A stretch of DNA of 10,791 nt from Sulfurimonas sp. (GTDB lineage: Bacteria; Campylobacterota; Campylobacteria; Campylobacterales; Sulfurimonadaceae): NCBI GenBank assembly GCA_027063215.1, contig JAMOSE010000040.1, forward strand, positions 1 through 10,791. Reading direction: 5' to 3'. The notes beneath the pieces are model-generated. The model saw only the letters and a list, made by a program, of their open reading frames with translations, did not search any database and was not told the DNA's origin. Positions 1 through 7,119 of this stretch are shown in pieces. How positions within the stretch are numbered: position 1 is the first letter of the stretch; each line of letters opens with the position of its first letter. A program made the position numbers and the translations under genes.

Positions 1-401
1 TAATTCGTAAATATTTTAAAGAAGATAAAAAGATATCATCTGCACTTATAGTGGATGATGAACCAGATGTTCGAGAACTGCTTCGTAATTATATACAAGA
101 TGATATAGAGATTATAAAAGAGGCTGTAGATGGTAAAATGGCTTTAAATATTATAGAAGATGGTTTTATCCCTGATATCATTTATCTTGATTTAATGATG
201 CCAAATTTAAGTGGTTTTGACTTTTTAGAGCTTACAAAAACAAATAGAAAACTTAAAAAGACACATATAGTTGTTGTAACCGCAAAAGAGTTAACAAAGG
301 AAGATAAAGAGATTTTAAATGGAGCAAATGTCAGCGTTATTAAAAAAGGTTCCAATATAGAATCAATAATAAAAGATTTTGCAAAGGGAAATTATGAGTG
401 A
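1..401 (+). CDS. Response-regulator receiver domain, C-terminal end of a larger protein (5' partial)
   Basis: The frame is open from position 3 with no ATG, GTG or TTG before the GTG at 51. That GTG encodes the Val inside the conserved first beta strand (ALIVDDEPD), so it is not the start and the gene begins left of the window. What remains is one complete CheY-like receiver domain. It has the acidic pair DD at about 54-59, the phospho-acceptor Asp in YLDLMMP (codon 189-191), the signalling Thr in VVVTAKE, and a Lys in VIKKGS where most receivers have K-P. The K-G form, with the preceding T-x-E-D-x-x-x-LNG pattern, resembles the terminal receiver of multi-receiver hybrid histidine kinases. 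The upstream residues (IRKYFKEDKK) could be the last helix of a preceding receiver. I infer the C-terminus of a hybrid kinase or tandem-receiver regulator. It ends with TGA at 399-401, overlapping the next start by 8 nt. Confidence 0.85.
   Translation, partial: IRKYFKEDKKISSALIVDDEPDVRELLRNYIQDDIEIIKEAVDGKMALNIIEDGFIPDIIYLDLMMPNLSGFDFLELTKTNRKLKKTHIVVVTAKELTKEDKEILNGANVSVIKKGSNIESIIKDFAKGNYE
384..389 (+). promoter_or_regulatory. Ribosome binding site deciding the start of the receiver-kinase gene
   Basis: AAGGGA lies 4 nt before the ATG at 394, inside the 3' end of the upstream receiver gene. It supports that ATG over the in-frame TTG at 379, which has no comparable purine run in front of it. 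The 8-nt overlap of the two reading frames suggests coupled translation. Confidence 0.6.
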
Positions 402-1551
402 TTTATTTAACTCCAATATTTTAGTAGTTGATGATAATGAAGATAATTTAGAGTTAATTGAAGATTTTTTAGAAGATGAAGGGTATGAAAATATTATTTG
501 TGTTTTAGGCGCAAGAGAAGCTTATGATGTTTTAGCAAAGGAGAATATAGATCTTATTATTTTAGATATCATGATGCCGGATATAGACGGCTTAAAGGCT
601 TGTGCATATATTAAATCCCAACAAGAGTATAGAGACATTCCTATTATAATAGCAACTGCAAAAGTAGATTTAGAAACGTTGAAAGCCGGATTTGCTGCAG
701 GTGCAAGTGATTATGTGCGAAAACCTATAACCAATGAAATTGAATTATTAGCGAGGGTGAAAAATGCTTTAACTATAAAGTCTCAACTAGATTATATAAA
801 ACGTAGTAATGCCTCTTTAGATAAAAGAGTACAAGAAGAGATAGAGAAAAATCGTAAAAAAGATTTTCTTATGCAAGAACAGACAAAATTAGCAGCTATG
901 GGTGAGATGGTTGGGAGCATAGCGCATCAATGGAGACAGCCTTTAAATGCACTCAGTATTAATCTTCAAAATCTTAAATATGATTTTGAAGATGGTTTAA
1001 TAGATGCAAATTTTTTAGATGATTTTATAAAAAACAATAAAATGATAATCGATTTTATGTCAAATACAATTGATGACTTTAGAAATTTCTTTCGTATAGA
1101 TAAGGAAAAAACAGATTTTTCAGCATTAGAAGCTATTCATTATGTGTTAAATATTCATAACTCTGTGTTGAAAAAGTATAATATTGATAGTAGCGTTACA
1201 GGTGAAGATTTTATTATTCATGGTTTTAAAAATGAGTTTTTACAAGTCATTTTAAATATTTTTAATAATGCCAAAGATGCTTTCTTGCAAAATAATATTG
1301 AGAATAAAAAGATAATGATTCACATAGAAAAGCATACAATTACTATAGAAGATAATGCCGGTGGGATAGATGATAAAATTTTAGATAGAATTTTTGAGCC
1401 ATATTTTACTACAAAAGAGCAAGGAAAAGGTATTGGGATGGGACTTTATATGTCAAAAATGATTATTGAAAATAATATGAATGGAATTTTAGAGGTCAAA
1501 AATGTTAATAATGGCGCATTATTTAAAATAGTATTCGATGAAAAGTCCTAA
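394..1551 (+). CDS. Soluble receiver-histidine kinase fusion protein
   Basis: This 385-residue cytoplasmic signalling protein has no membrane segment. Residues 8-125 form a receiver: acidic pair D13/D14, phospho-acceptor D58 (LDIMMP), T88 and K110-P111. A charged helical linker, probably coiled coil, covers about 129-165. The dimerisation/phospho-acceptor helix follows with H177 in SIAHQWRQPLN, an HPK4-like H-box in which Gln replaces the usual acidic residue after His. The ATPase domain has its N box at 287-295 (N291-AKDA), G1 at D319-NAGG and G2 at 343-349 (GKGIGMG) after FEPYFTTK. The ATG at 394 is preferred over an in-frame TTG at 379, because AAGGGA lies 4-9 nt upstream of the ATG and the receiver begins right after it. 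Domain order means that phosphorylation of the receiver, perhaps by the hybrid kinase encoded upstream, could gate this kinase. Its own downstream partner is not visible here. Confidence 0.93.
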   Translation: MSDLFNSNILVVDDNEDNLELIEDFLEDEGYENIICVLGAREAYDVLAKENIDLIILDIMMPDIDGLKACAYIKSQQEYRDIPIIIATAKVDLETLKAGFAAGASDYVRKPITNEIELLARVKNALTIKSQLDYIKRSNASLDKRVQEEIEKNRKKDFLMQEQTKLAAMGEMVGSIAHQWRQPLNALSINLQNLKYDFEDGLIDANFLDDFIKNNKMIIDFMSNTIDDFRNFFRIDKEKTDFSALEAIHYVLNIHNSVLKKYNIDSSVTGEDFIIHGFKNEFLQVILNIFNNAKDAFLQNNIENKKIMIHIEKHTITIEDNAGGIDDKILDRIFEPYFTTKEQGKGIGMGLYMSKMIIENNMNGILEVKNVNNGALFKIVFDEKS

Positions 1552-1598
1552 GGAATCAAAATTAAATAAAACCGCGATTCCTAAGTATAGATTTTTTT
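1548..1598. terminator. Possible terminator hairpin between convergent genes
   Basis: The arms AGGAATC (1551-1557) and GATTCCT (1576-1582) pair over 7 bp. An A-A mismatch and two more pairs extend the stem to 1548/1585, around an AT-rich 18-nt loop. A run of seven T follows at 1592-1598 on the plus strand, about 6 nt past the stem, so it is imperfect as an intrinsic terminator. On the minus strand the trailing T stretch is weak. The arms contain parts of both flanking stop codons (TAA of the kinase gene, TAG of crcB). It may serve both transcripts, more convincingly the plus one. Confidence 0.4.
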
Positions 1599-1961
1599 GA
1601 AAAGCATAATTGCCAAGAGCGTAGCCGAGAGAGTCAGTGCTACATTTAAAAAGATATTGAGTGCAACTTTTGTGATTTCTCCATCTTGAAGCATAGTGAT
1701 ATTTTCAAGGGAGAATGTTGAAAAAGTTGTTAGTGCTCCTAAAAATCCGGTAATTACAAAAGCTTTATATTCCGGTTCTACACTTTGGGCAAAAAACATT
1801 GCCGCAAAACCAATAATAAAACTTCCCAATACATTCACTGTTAAAGTACCAATAGGGAAAAAGGTATCAAATGCTTTTTGTGTATTTGTTGCAATAAGAT
1901 AACGAGAAATAGCACCAAAAAAACCGCCAGCACCGATAAAGAGCAAAAGTGTTAGATTCAT
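1581..1961 (-). CDS. crcB: Fluoride ion channel CrcB/FluC
   Basis: This 126-residue inner-membrane protein of the Fluc family exports fluoride as a dual-topology dimer. Four hydrophobic helices are visible at roughly 3-24, 36-57, 66-88 and 98-121. Family signatures are GGFFGAISRY at 12-21 (with R20), GTLTVNVLGS at 38-47 (pore-lining N43), and GFLGALTTFSTFSLE at 72-86. The last contains the T-T-F-S-T-F segment with the Phe-box residues F80 and F83 and the backbone region of the central sodium site. Length is normal for the family. The ATG at 1959-1961 overlaps the upstream DUF190 stop as ATGA, and no good Shine-Dalgarno sequence precedes it, so translation probably depends on coupling. It is the last gene of the long minus-strand operon. 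No crcB-type fluoride riboswitch was recognised upstream. Confidence 0.95.
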   Translation of the reverse strand: MNLTLLLFIGAGGFFGAISRYLIATNTQKAFDTFFPIGTLTVNVLGSFIIGFAAMFFAQSVEPEYKAFVITGFLGALTTFSTFSLENITMLQDGEITKVALNIFLNVALTLSATLLAIMLFKKIYT

Positions 1962-2317
1962 TGTAAACGATCTTGTGTAAAGTTTTCATGTTTATATCGA
2001 ATAACTTCAGTCTCTGTTAAAGTGATAAGTCCGTTATCAAGCATAGGATCAATATGATCGATAAAGTCAGTGATTTTTTCTGCATCATCAATGATTTCAA
2101 TTACCAAAGGTAACTCCTGTGCAAGTGCCCATACATTAAAACTTCTAAGTTCTGAAAAAGCACCGATACCGGCTATACCTTTATAGACTGTAGCACCAGC
2201 GAGTTTTTTCTCTTTGACTTGTTTTAAGATCGCTTCCCAGAGAGGTTCGTCTTCATATTTGTCTAATGTATCAATATAGATTTTTAAAACTTTTTTTTGT
2301 CCCAAATACCGTTTCAT
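1958..2317 (-). CDS. DUF190 family protein (PII-like fold)
   Basis: This small soluble protein of 119 residues matches the DUF190 family in length and pattern. It has LKIYIDTLDKYEDEPLWEAI near residues 11-30, LAGATVYKGIAGIGAFSELR at about 39-58, LPLVIEIIDDAEKI at about 69-82, and a C-terminal GLITLTETEVIRY. Known DUF190 structures resemble PII signalling proteins, and the family is often encoded beside crcB; its biochemical role is unknown. Here it overlaps plsC upstream (ATG/TGA, 4 nt) and crcB downstream (4 nt), a strong sign of co-production with the fluoride channel. A regulatory or accessory role for FluC is inference only. The ATG is supported by the overlap and by AAAGG about 10 nt upstream. 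Confidence 0.9.
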   Translation of the reverse strand: MKRYLGQKKVLKIYIDTLDKYEDEPLWEAILKQVKEKKLAGATVYKGIAGIGAFSELRSFNVWALAQELPLVIEIIDDAEKITDFIDHIDPMLDNGLITLTETEVIRYKHENFTQDRLQ

Positions 2318-3006
2318 TGCTCTTTGCCTTTTACTTCTTGATCATAGACTTCTTGCATCGTCTCTCGTAAATTATTAAGCCAGTCAGGATCATTTTTATC
2401 CGCTATAAAGCTCTCTAAAAATATAACCTTAATCGTTCCAGGAGAGTAGTAAAAACGCTTTATATCATAATACTTTGCAGTCTCTATAAGGACTACAGGC
2501 TGGACACGCAGTTGAAATTTATCTGCAACTACTTTCGCGCCATTTTTAAATGGAAGCATTCTTCCATTTCGTGATCGCGTACCTTCTGGAAACATGGTAA
2601 TAACACGACCTTTGTTGAGTCTGTCTTTTGCATTTTTAAGCAATCTGATAAGAGAAGTTTTGCTTTTTCTCTCAATAGGAATATCTTCTGGCATACTCAT
2701 TGCCAGTCCAAAAAAAGGAACATCAAAAAGCTCTTTTTTTGCTACCCATGCGAGATCTTTTTTAGAGACAGTCTCCATAACACCGATATCCAAATCACTT
2801 TGATGATTGATTAAAAACATCTGGGTTGCAGGATCTTCAGAACCTTTGACATCTGTAGAAAAAAAGATAGTAATTCGAACATACCATGCTGCGATTTTGC
2901 GAGCATAGGGACGTGGCACCATTGGGTAGAGCACTATCATTATGATAAGAGAGATAAAGATATTGACAGTTGCAAAAAACCAGTTAATATGTGCAAGTAT
3001 CTTCAT
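2314..3006 (-). CDS. plsC: 1-acyl-sn-glycerol-3-phosphate acyltransferase (PlsC family)
   Basis: Members of this family acylate lysophosphatidic acid at sn-2 to make phosphatidic acid, the precursor of membrane phospholipids, at the inner face of the cytoplasmic membrane. The 230-residue protein begins with a hydrophobic membrane anchor (about 7-30). It carries the acyltransferase blocks: I is NHQSDLD at 67-73, with the H68-x4-D73 catalytic pair; II is the IPIER stretch at 109-113; III is FPEGTRS at 139-145; IV is the V-x-P region around 168-172. Length is typical. The ATG lies 23 nt inside the 3' end of the upstream gene, with AGGA about 9 nt in front. Substrate specificity cannot be read from sequence, and other lysophospholipid acyltransferases share these motifs. 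Confidence 0.92.
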   Translation of the reverse strand: MKILAHINWFFATVNIFISLIIMIVLYPMVPRPYARKIAAWYVRITIFFSTDVKGSEDPATQMFLINHQSDLDIGVMETVSKKDLAWVAKKELFDVPFFGLAMSMPEDIPIERKSKTSLIRLLKNAKDRLNKGRVITMFPEGTRSRNGRMLPFKNGAKVVADKFQLRVQPVVLIETAKYYDIKRFYYSPGTIKVIFLESFIADKNDPDWLNNLRETMQEVYDQEVKGKEQ

Positions 3007-4030
3007 TTTTTACCCATCCTATCTTTTCATTTTGCAGTTTTACTTTTGTAAAACTTGTAACACTTCCCTCTTTTGGCAAGTGTAACTCTTTTTGTGTTGT
3101 TTCAAAAATCGTACCATTGCTAACAGGGAGAAGATATATATTTGAGCCTTTTTTTATACATACATCTTGTTCTGGCATATTGAGATAAATAATATATCCA
3201 AGCGGAATAAGTGTAAATATCAGGTAAATATACTTTTTTTGAATAAAAACAAAGAGTAAAATAACAGCTATTATTCCTATGGCTATGTAGGTCTTTAACA
3301 TATCGTGAGACTGATCACGAGGTTTGAGATCACTTTGTGTACTTACACTGTCATCATCAACAACTATAGGTATATTTATAAGATCATATTTGTTGTTTAA
3401 GAGATTAAAGTATGAAAAAGTAAAATTTTCAATTCGTTTGTCAATGACAACATAGTAGATAATTTTTGCAGATCTATAGTAACCTTTAAAGGACTCTCTT
3501 CCCTGTTTATAGACATTTTGAAAATGCATTGCTTTGAGGTTTGCATTTTTTGCAGTTGCAATAAAGACAATGATATTATGAGATTTATCATAACTTGTTG
3601 TTTTATACTCCTGAAGTTTCATGGAGTTTGCAATGACATTCGAGAAGTTCTTTTTTGGATTAAGGACAATTACATTAAGTTTTTCACCTTTTAGGTATGT
3701 TGGTGCATACTGTTTGTTCGCAATAAGTGAAACTTTGATATCTGGAAGTTTTGCATACTTCTTTGTTACAAGAATGTTAAATGTATCGTAAAAGAATTTC
3801 CCTTTTTTCTTGCGAAGTGGTGTTGTATTTAAAATTGATAAGCCCGGATGATGAGAAAAACTATACTGAATCTTTTTAAAATTTCTCACTACTGGGAGTG
3901 TTTTGAGTGTTATGGTAAAAATCTCACCTTTTATTACCCTCTCAGGTGTCTTGTCATATGTAACATATAAAACCTTCTGTGCAAAGAGTGTTGCAGTAAA
4001 GATGAGAGTAAGAAAAAGTAGCTTGATCAC
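2984..4030 (-). CDS. Unknown membrane protein with signal peptide, two helices and C-terminal SH3-like domain
   Basis: I do not recognise a named family. The 348-residue product starts with a signal peptide (about 1-17, ending LFAQ). A beta-rich, Lys-rich exported region of about 18-240 follows and includes a [10 protein letters not shown] segment just before the membrane. Two closely spaced hydrophobic helices lie at about 247-263 and 267-284. The C-terminal segment, about 288-346, looks like a bacterial SH3 domain ([13 protein letters not shown] start, I-G-W-V end). The predicted topology puts both the N-terminal region and the SH3-like domain in the periplasm. C291 and C346 frame that domain and could form a disulfide. 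The layout recalls BatD-type proteins plus the SH3 domain seen in BatE-like proteins, but no BatA/B genes are nearby. It starts with GTG at 4028-4030 fused to the purQ stop (GTGA), with GAAGGA about 11 nt upstream, and overlaps plsC by 23 nt. Confidence 0.8.
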   Translation of the reverse strand: MIKLLFLTLIFTATLFAQKVLYVTYDKTPERVIKGEIFTITLKTLPVVRNFKKIQYSFSHHPGLSILNTTPLRKKKGKFFYDTFNILVTKKYAKLPDIKVSLIANKQYAPTYLKGEKLNVIVLNPKKNFSNVIANSMKLQEYKTTSYDKSHNIIVFIATAKNANLKAMHFQNVYKQGRESFKGYYRSAKIIYYVVIDKRIENFTFSYFNLLNNKYDLINIPIVVDDDSVSTQSDLKPRDQSHDMLKTYIAIGIIAVILLFVFIQKKYIYLIFTLIPLGYIIYLNMPEQDVCIKKGSNIYLLPVSNGTIFETTQKELHLPKEGSVTSFTKVKLQNEKIGWVKNEDTCTY

Positions 4031-4701
4031 GACTCAAAAAATCCTTCAAGCATTGCAATACCGTCAGCACTTCCTAGTACGGCTTCCATAGCACGTTCAG
4101 GGTGTGGCATAAGTCCAAATACATTTTTTTCTTTGTTACATACTCCGGCAATAGACGCTACTGAGCCATTTGGATTTTGGATATTACCAGCTGCATCTGT
4201 GTAGCGAAGAAGAATTTGACCGTTGGCTTCAAGATCTTTGAGACCTGCTTCATCTATATAGTAGTTTCCGTCATGGTGCGCAATTGGAATATTTACTACA
4301 GCACCCTTAGAGAGTTTTTTCAAGAAAATATTGTCATTGTTTTCAACTTTTAAGTGGTGGTGTTTAGAGATAAAATGGAGCCCTTCATTGCGCTTGAGAG
4401 CACCTGGAAGAAGACGTGCTTCTGTAAGAACCTGAAAACCGTTACAAATCCCTAAAACTTTTCCGCCTTTTTCTGCATAGGCAGTAACAGCTTTCATAAC
4501 AGGAGAAAATTTTGCAATCGCACCACTTCTTAGATAGTCTCCATAAGAGAATCCTCCCGCAACGACTAAAAGGTCAGTATCACTAGCAATTGATTCTGAT
4601 TTATGCCAGATGATCTCAGTATCGGCTCCTAATTTTTTAAAAGCATACTCTGTATCATATTCGCAGTTTGTTCCTGGAAATTGAAGAATTGAAACTTTCA
4701 T
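4027..4701 (-). CDS. purQ: Phosphoribosylformylglycinamidine synthase, glutaminase subunit PurQ
   Basis: PurQ hydrolyses glutamine and feeds ammonia to PurL in the fourth step of de novo purine synthesis (FGAR to FGAM), in the cytoplasm. It is a class I glutamine amidotransferase of 224 residues, normal for the small PurQ form. The start has the family pattern [12 protein letters not shown], and [10 protein letters not shown] lies at 49-58. The nucleophile is C86 in LGICNGFQ, and the catalytic His/Glu pair is H200/E202 in [18 protein letters not shown] at about 141-148 matches the conserved loop. Its ATG overlaps the purS TAA by one base (TAATG) without a clear ribosome binding site, consistent with coupled PurS-PurQ synthesis. 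The unknown SH3 gene follows with a 4-nt overlap. Confidence 0.97.
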   Translation of the reverse strand: MKVSILQFPGTNCEYDTEYAFKKLGADTEIIWHKSESIASDTDLLVVAGGFSYGDYLRSGAIAKFSPVMKAVTAYAEKGGKVLGICNGFQVLTEARLLPGALKRNEGLHFISKHHHLKVENNDNIFLKKLSKGAVVNIPIAHHDGNYYIDEAGLKDLEANGQILLRYTDAAGNIQNPNGSVASIAGVCNKEKNVFGLMPHPERAMEAVLGSADGIAMLEGFFES

Positions 4702-4940
4702 TATACAAGCTCTATATTATAGTCTTCAATCACTGTGTTTGCTAAAAGCTCTTCGCACATAGTTGTAACATCAGCCATCGCTTTTTCTTTGTCCTGCGTA
4801 TCAAGTTGCAGTACAATTTGTTTTCCGACACGAACATCTTTTACATCATCAAAGTGTAAAGAATCAAGTGCATGATGCACTGCTTTTCCTTGAGAATCCA
4901 AAACACCTGCTTTTAAAAATACGTTTACTATTGCTTTCAT
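4701..4940 (-). CDS. purS: Phosphoribosylformylglycinamidine synthase subunit PurS
   Basis: PurS is the small dimeric subunit that bridges PurQ and the small-type PurL in organisms that split FGAM synthase into three proteins. The 79-residue length is standard. Conserved features are VFLKAGVLDSQGKAVHHAL at 7-25 (the usual V-L-D-x-Q-G-x-A-V), VRVGKQI at 36-42, and the CEELLANTVIEDY C-terminal part. The ATG at 4938-4940 has TAGGGAAG upstream in the 3' end of purC and follows the purC stop by 2 nt; its TAA shares one base with the purQ ATG. The split-subunit architecture predicts a short PurL elsewhere in the genome. Confidence 0.95.
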   Translation of the reverse strand: MKAIVNVFLKAGVLDSQGKAVHHALDSLHFDDVKDVRVGKQIVLQLDTQDKEKAMADVTTMCEELLANTVIEDYNIELV

Positions 4941-4942
4941 TA

Positions 4943-5656
4943 TTACTTCCCTAAAATTCTATTTAAAACTTGCTCATAAGCTACTGTAAGACCACCAAGA
5001 CCTTGACGAAATCTATCTTTATCCATCTTTTCACCACTCTCTATATCCCAAAAACGACAGTTATCAGGAGAGATCTCATCGATCAGAATAATATTACCTT
5101 CTTTGTCTTTTCCAAACTCAAGTTTAAAGTCAACAAGGTTTAACCCTTTGTCTGCAAAATATGGTTTTAAAATATCATTGACCTGACGAGCCATTCTTCG
5201 AAGTTTGTCTAGCTCATCTTGAAAATCTACAAGACCTAAGATAAGCGCATGTTGATCATTGAGTTTTGGATCCCCTAAATCATCATTTTTATAGTCAAAC
5301 TCAACAAGCGTAAATGGAAGTACTTTCCCATCTTCAATACCTAGATTGCGTGAAAGTGAACCCGTTGCTATATTTCTTACAATCACTTCTATCAAAATAA
5401 CATCAGCTTTTTTATGGAGCATATGGTTATCATCCAACATTTTTACAAAGTGTGTCGGAATACCTTTTGCATCAAGCAGTTTAAAAAGCTCAGTTGAGAT
5501 TTTATTGTTGAGTGCACCTTTGCCTGCTTCACTTGATTTCTTCTCGCCATTGAATGCTGTCAAGTCATCTTTAAATTCTGAAATAACTAAATTTTCATCA
5601 TCAGTTGACCAGATTTTTTTTGCTTTACCTTCGTAGAGTAACTCTCTCTTTTCCAT
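4943..5656 (-). CDS. purC: Phosphoribosylaminoimidazole-succinocarboxamide synthase PurC
   Basis: SAICAR synthetase joins aspartate to CAIR using ATP, in cytoplasmic de novo purine synthesis. The 237-residue product carries [11 protein letters not shown] at 6-16, [13 protein letters not shown] at 35-47, [14 protein letters not shown] at 93-106, KLEFGKD at 178-184, and [12 protein letters not shown] at 193-204. These are the nucleotide- and substrate-binding blocks of the family. I chose the ATG at 5654-5656, which gives the normal N-terminus [14 protein letters not shown] and has AAGGAT about 11 nt upstream. A longer in-frame GTG at 5702-5704 would add 16 non-family residues and overlap ctp. 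The gene starts 7 nt after the ctp stop and ends 2 nt before purS. Confidence 0.97.
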   Translation of the reverse strand: MEKRELLYEGKAKKIWSTDDENLVISEFKDDLTAFNGEKKSSEAGKGALNNKISTELFKLLDAKGIPTHFVKMLDDNHMLHKKADVILIEVIVRNIATGSLSRNLGIEDGKVLPFTLVEFDYKNDDLGDPKLNDQHALILGLVDFQDELDKLRRMARQVNDILKPYFADKGLNLVDFKLEFGKDKEGNIILIDEISPDNCRFWDIESGEKMDKDRFRQGLGGLTVAYEQVLNRILGK

Positions 5657-5663
5657 AGATTTT

Positions 5664-6983
5664 TTATCCTTTTGTAATGATAAGAGCTTTGATAATATCA
5701 ACACCCTCTTTTAGTTGAACATCTTTTTGTAACATTTTTGGCGTAATTATATCTTTTTTATCTTTTTTATCTTCTTTAGTCTTTGATTTTTTTCCATCAA
5801 CTTTTTCAAGTTCTTTTTGAAGATGCTGTTTAAGGTCTGCTTCTTTAATGGCAAACTCATTTTCAAATGTCTTTAATTCACCAGGAAGTACTTTAATGTC
5901 AGGAGTTACACCAAGGGCTTGAATGGTTCTTCCACTTGGTAAATAGTAACGGGCAATTGTCAGTTTGATAGCTTCTTTTTTTGTAATAGGCAGAACAACC
6001 TGAACACTTCCTTTTCCAAAAGTCTTTTCTCCAACAAGGACTGCACGTTTGTGATCCTGCAGAGCTCCACTTACGATCTCACTTGCACTTGCACTTCCTC
6101 CGTTTATAAGGACTACAACCGGAACATCGGTAATAGTGTTACTGATATGTGCAGAGTACTCTTTTGTCTCAACTTTACGTCTTCCTTTTTGTGAAACAAT
6201 TACCCCTTTGTTTACGAAAAGATCCACAAGTCCAACAGCCTGATCCAAAAGACCACCCGGATTGTTTCTTAAATCAAGAATAATTCCTTTTGTTGTTGTT
6301 TTTTTCTTTTTGATAGCTTTTTTAACATCATGTACTACTTTTTTATCAAAACTAGAGACTCTGATATAGAGGATATCTTTGCCCACACTTTTTGTATGCA
6401 CAGACTCTATTTTAATGATATCTCTTACTATATGTACAGAGAGTGGTTTGTTTTCGCCTTTACGTACGATAGTAAGGTCAATAGGCGTACCGACTTTTCC
6501 GCGCATAAGAGATACTGCTTCATCAATTGTCATCCCAAGTGTTGATTTGTTATTGATCTTTAAGATGATATCTCCGGCTTTGAGACCTGCTTTGTCTGCC
6601 GGTGTTCCATCAATTGGAGAGATAACAGTGAGTGCTCCATCTCTCATGCCAACTGTAATTCCAAGACCGCCAAATTCTCCGTTTGTCTGGACTTGAAGAT
6701 GTTTGTAATCTTCTTCAGTCAGATAGTTGGAGTGTGCATCAAGATTTTCCATCATTCCTTTGAGTGCTTTGTCAATAAGTTCTTCTATAGTGACCTTATC
6801 TACATCATACTCTTCAACGATTCCTAAAACTTTTGTAAACTTTGAAAGGGCTTCAAGTCGTGATGTCTCTGTACTTGCTTTTTTTGATGTTGCATCTTTT
6901 GCAAAAAGTGTTGAAGAGAGAACAAAGCTAAGAGAAAGTGCTACGGAAAAAAATCCTAAAGTAATAAACTTTTTATTTTTCAT
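5664..6983 (-). CDS. ctp: Carboxyl-terminal processing protease, S41 family
   Basis: Proteases of this type trim or degrade envelope proteins from their C-termini in the periplasm. The 439-residue protein has a signal peptide or N-terminal anchor (about 1-29, hydrophobic core [19 protein letters not shown]). A helical segment is followed by a PDZ domain at about 103-188 (GGLGITVGM, then [19 protein letters not shown]) and the S41 catalytic core at about 190-365. Landmarks are [28 protein letters not shown] and [11 protein letters not shown]. The likely dyad is S299 and K324, 25 residues apart as in known CtpB/Prc enzymes, with Q328 supporting. A Lys/Asp/Glu-rich low-complexity stretch at about 392-412 precedes the last helix. 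It is first in the minus-strand operon, behind its own TATAAT box. Its natural substrates cannot be read from this window. Confidence 0.95.
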   Translation of the reverse strand: MKNKKFITLGFFSVALSLSFVLSSTLFAKDATSKKASTETSRLEALSKFTKVLGIVEEYDVDKVTIEELIDKALKGMMENLDAHSNYLTEEDYKHLQVQTNGEFGGLGITVGMRDGALTVISPIDGTPADKAGLKAGDIILKINNKSTLGMTIDEAVSLMRGKVGTPIDLTIVRKGENKPLSVHIVRDIIKIESVHTKSVGKDILYIRVSSFDKKVVHDVKKAIKKKKTTTKGIILDLRNNPGGLLDQAVGLVDLFVNKGVIVSQKGRRKVETKEYSAHISNTITDVPVVVLINGGSASASEIVSGALQDHKRAVLVGEKTFGKGSVQVVLPITKKEAIKLTIARYYLPSGRTIQALGVTPDIKVLPGELKTFENEFAIKEADLKQHLQKELEKVDGKKSKTKEDKKDKKDIITPKMLQKDVQLKEGVDIIKALIITKG

Positions 6984-7018
6984 ATTGGGTAAACCTGTTG
7001 TTTTTATTTTAAGAAGAA

Positions 7019-7024
7019 ATTATA
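7019..7024 (-). promoter_or_regulatory. Predicted -10 element for the ctp-pur-pls-crcB operon
   Basis: Read on the minus strand this is a perfect TATAAT preceded by AAAGG, 35 nt before the ctp ATG. No good -35 hexamer lies 16-18 nt upstream, only AT-rich sequence, as is common in Campylobacterota sigma-70 promoters. It is the only clear -10 box in front of the operon; none was looked for systematically inside the genes. Confidence 0.55.
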
Positions 7025-7086
7025 CCTTTTGTTTTTAAACGTTTGGAAGTTTAGGAAAAATAAATACTGAATTTATTTTATTTCAT

Positions 7087-7092
7087 TATAAT
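7087..7092 (+). promoter_or_regulatory. Predicted -10 element for the hemerythrin-hisD operon
   Basis: A perfect TATAAT ends 27 nt before the hemerythrin ATG and is preceded by T-rich tracts (ATTTATTTTATTTC), a pattern typical of Campylobacterota sigma-70 promoters that lack a defined -35 box. Together with the box at 7019-7024 it makes a divergent promoter pair 62 nt apart. Confidence 0.55.
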
Positions 7093-7119
7093 GCTAAAAA
7101 AATTTATGCAGGATAGAAT

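Noticed and set aside
51..53. GTG at 51 as the start of the first gene
   Set aside because: It lies inside the first beta strand of the receiver (ALIVDD), and the frame stays open to the window edge.
379..393. TTG start for the receiver-kinase gene
   Set aside because: The ATG at 394 has AAGGGA in front and gives a normal receiver N-terminus; the TTG has no ribosome binding site.
1962..2330. Fluoride riboswitch ahead of crcB or DUF190
   Set aside because: The upstream sequence is coding (DUF190 and plsC) and no crcB-motif fold was recognised; a covariance search would be needed to exclude a weak one.
5657..5704. Upstream GTG start for purC
   Set aside because: It would add 16 residues not found at the usual PurC N-terminus and overlap ctp by 41 nt; the ATG at 5654-5656 has a good ribosome binding site.
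6379..7038. Two open frames on the plus strand opposite ctp (6379-6696 and 6727-7038)
   Set aside because: They are antisense to signature-bearing S41/PDZ protease sequence and their Ser/Ile/Pro-rich translations match no family.
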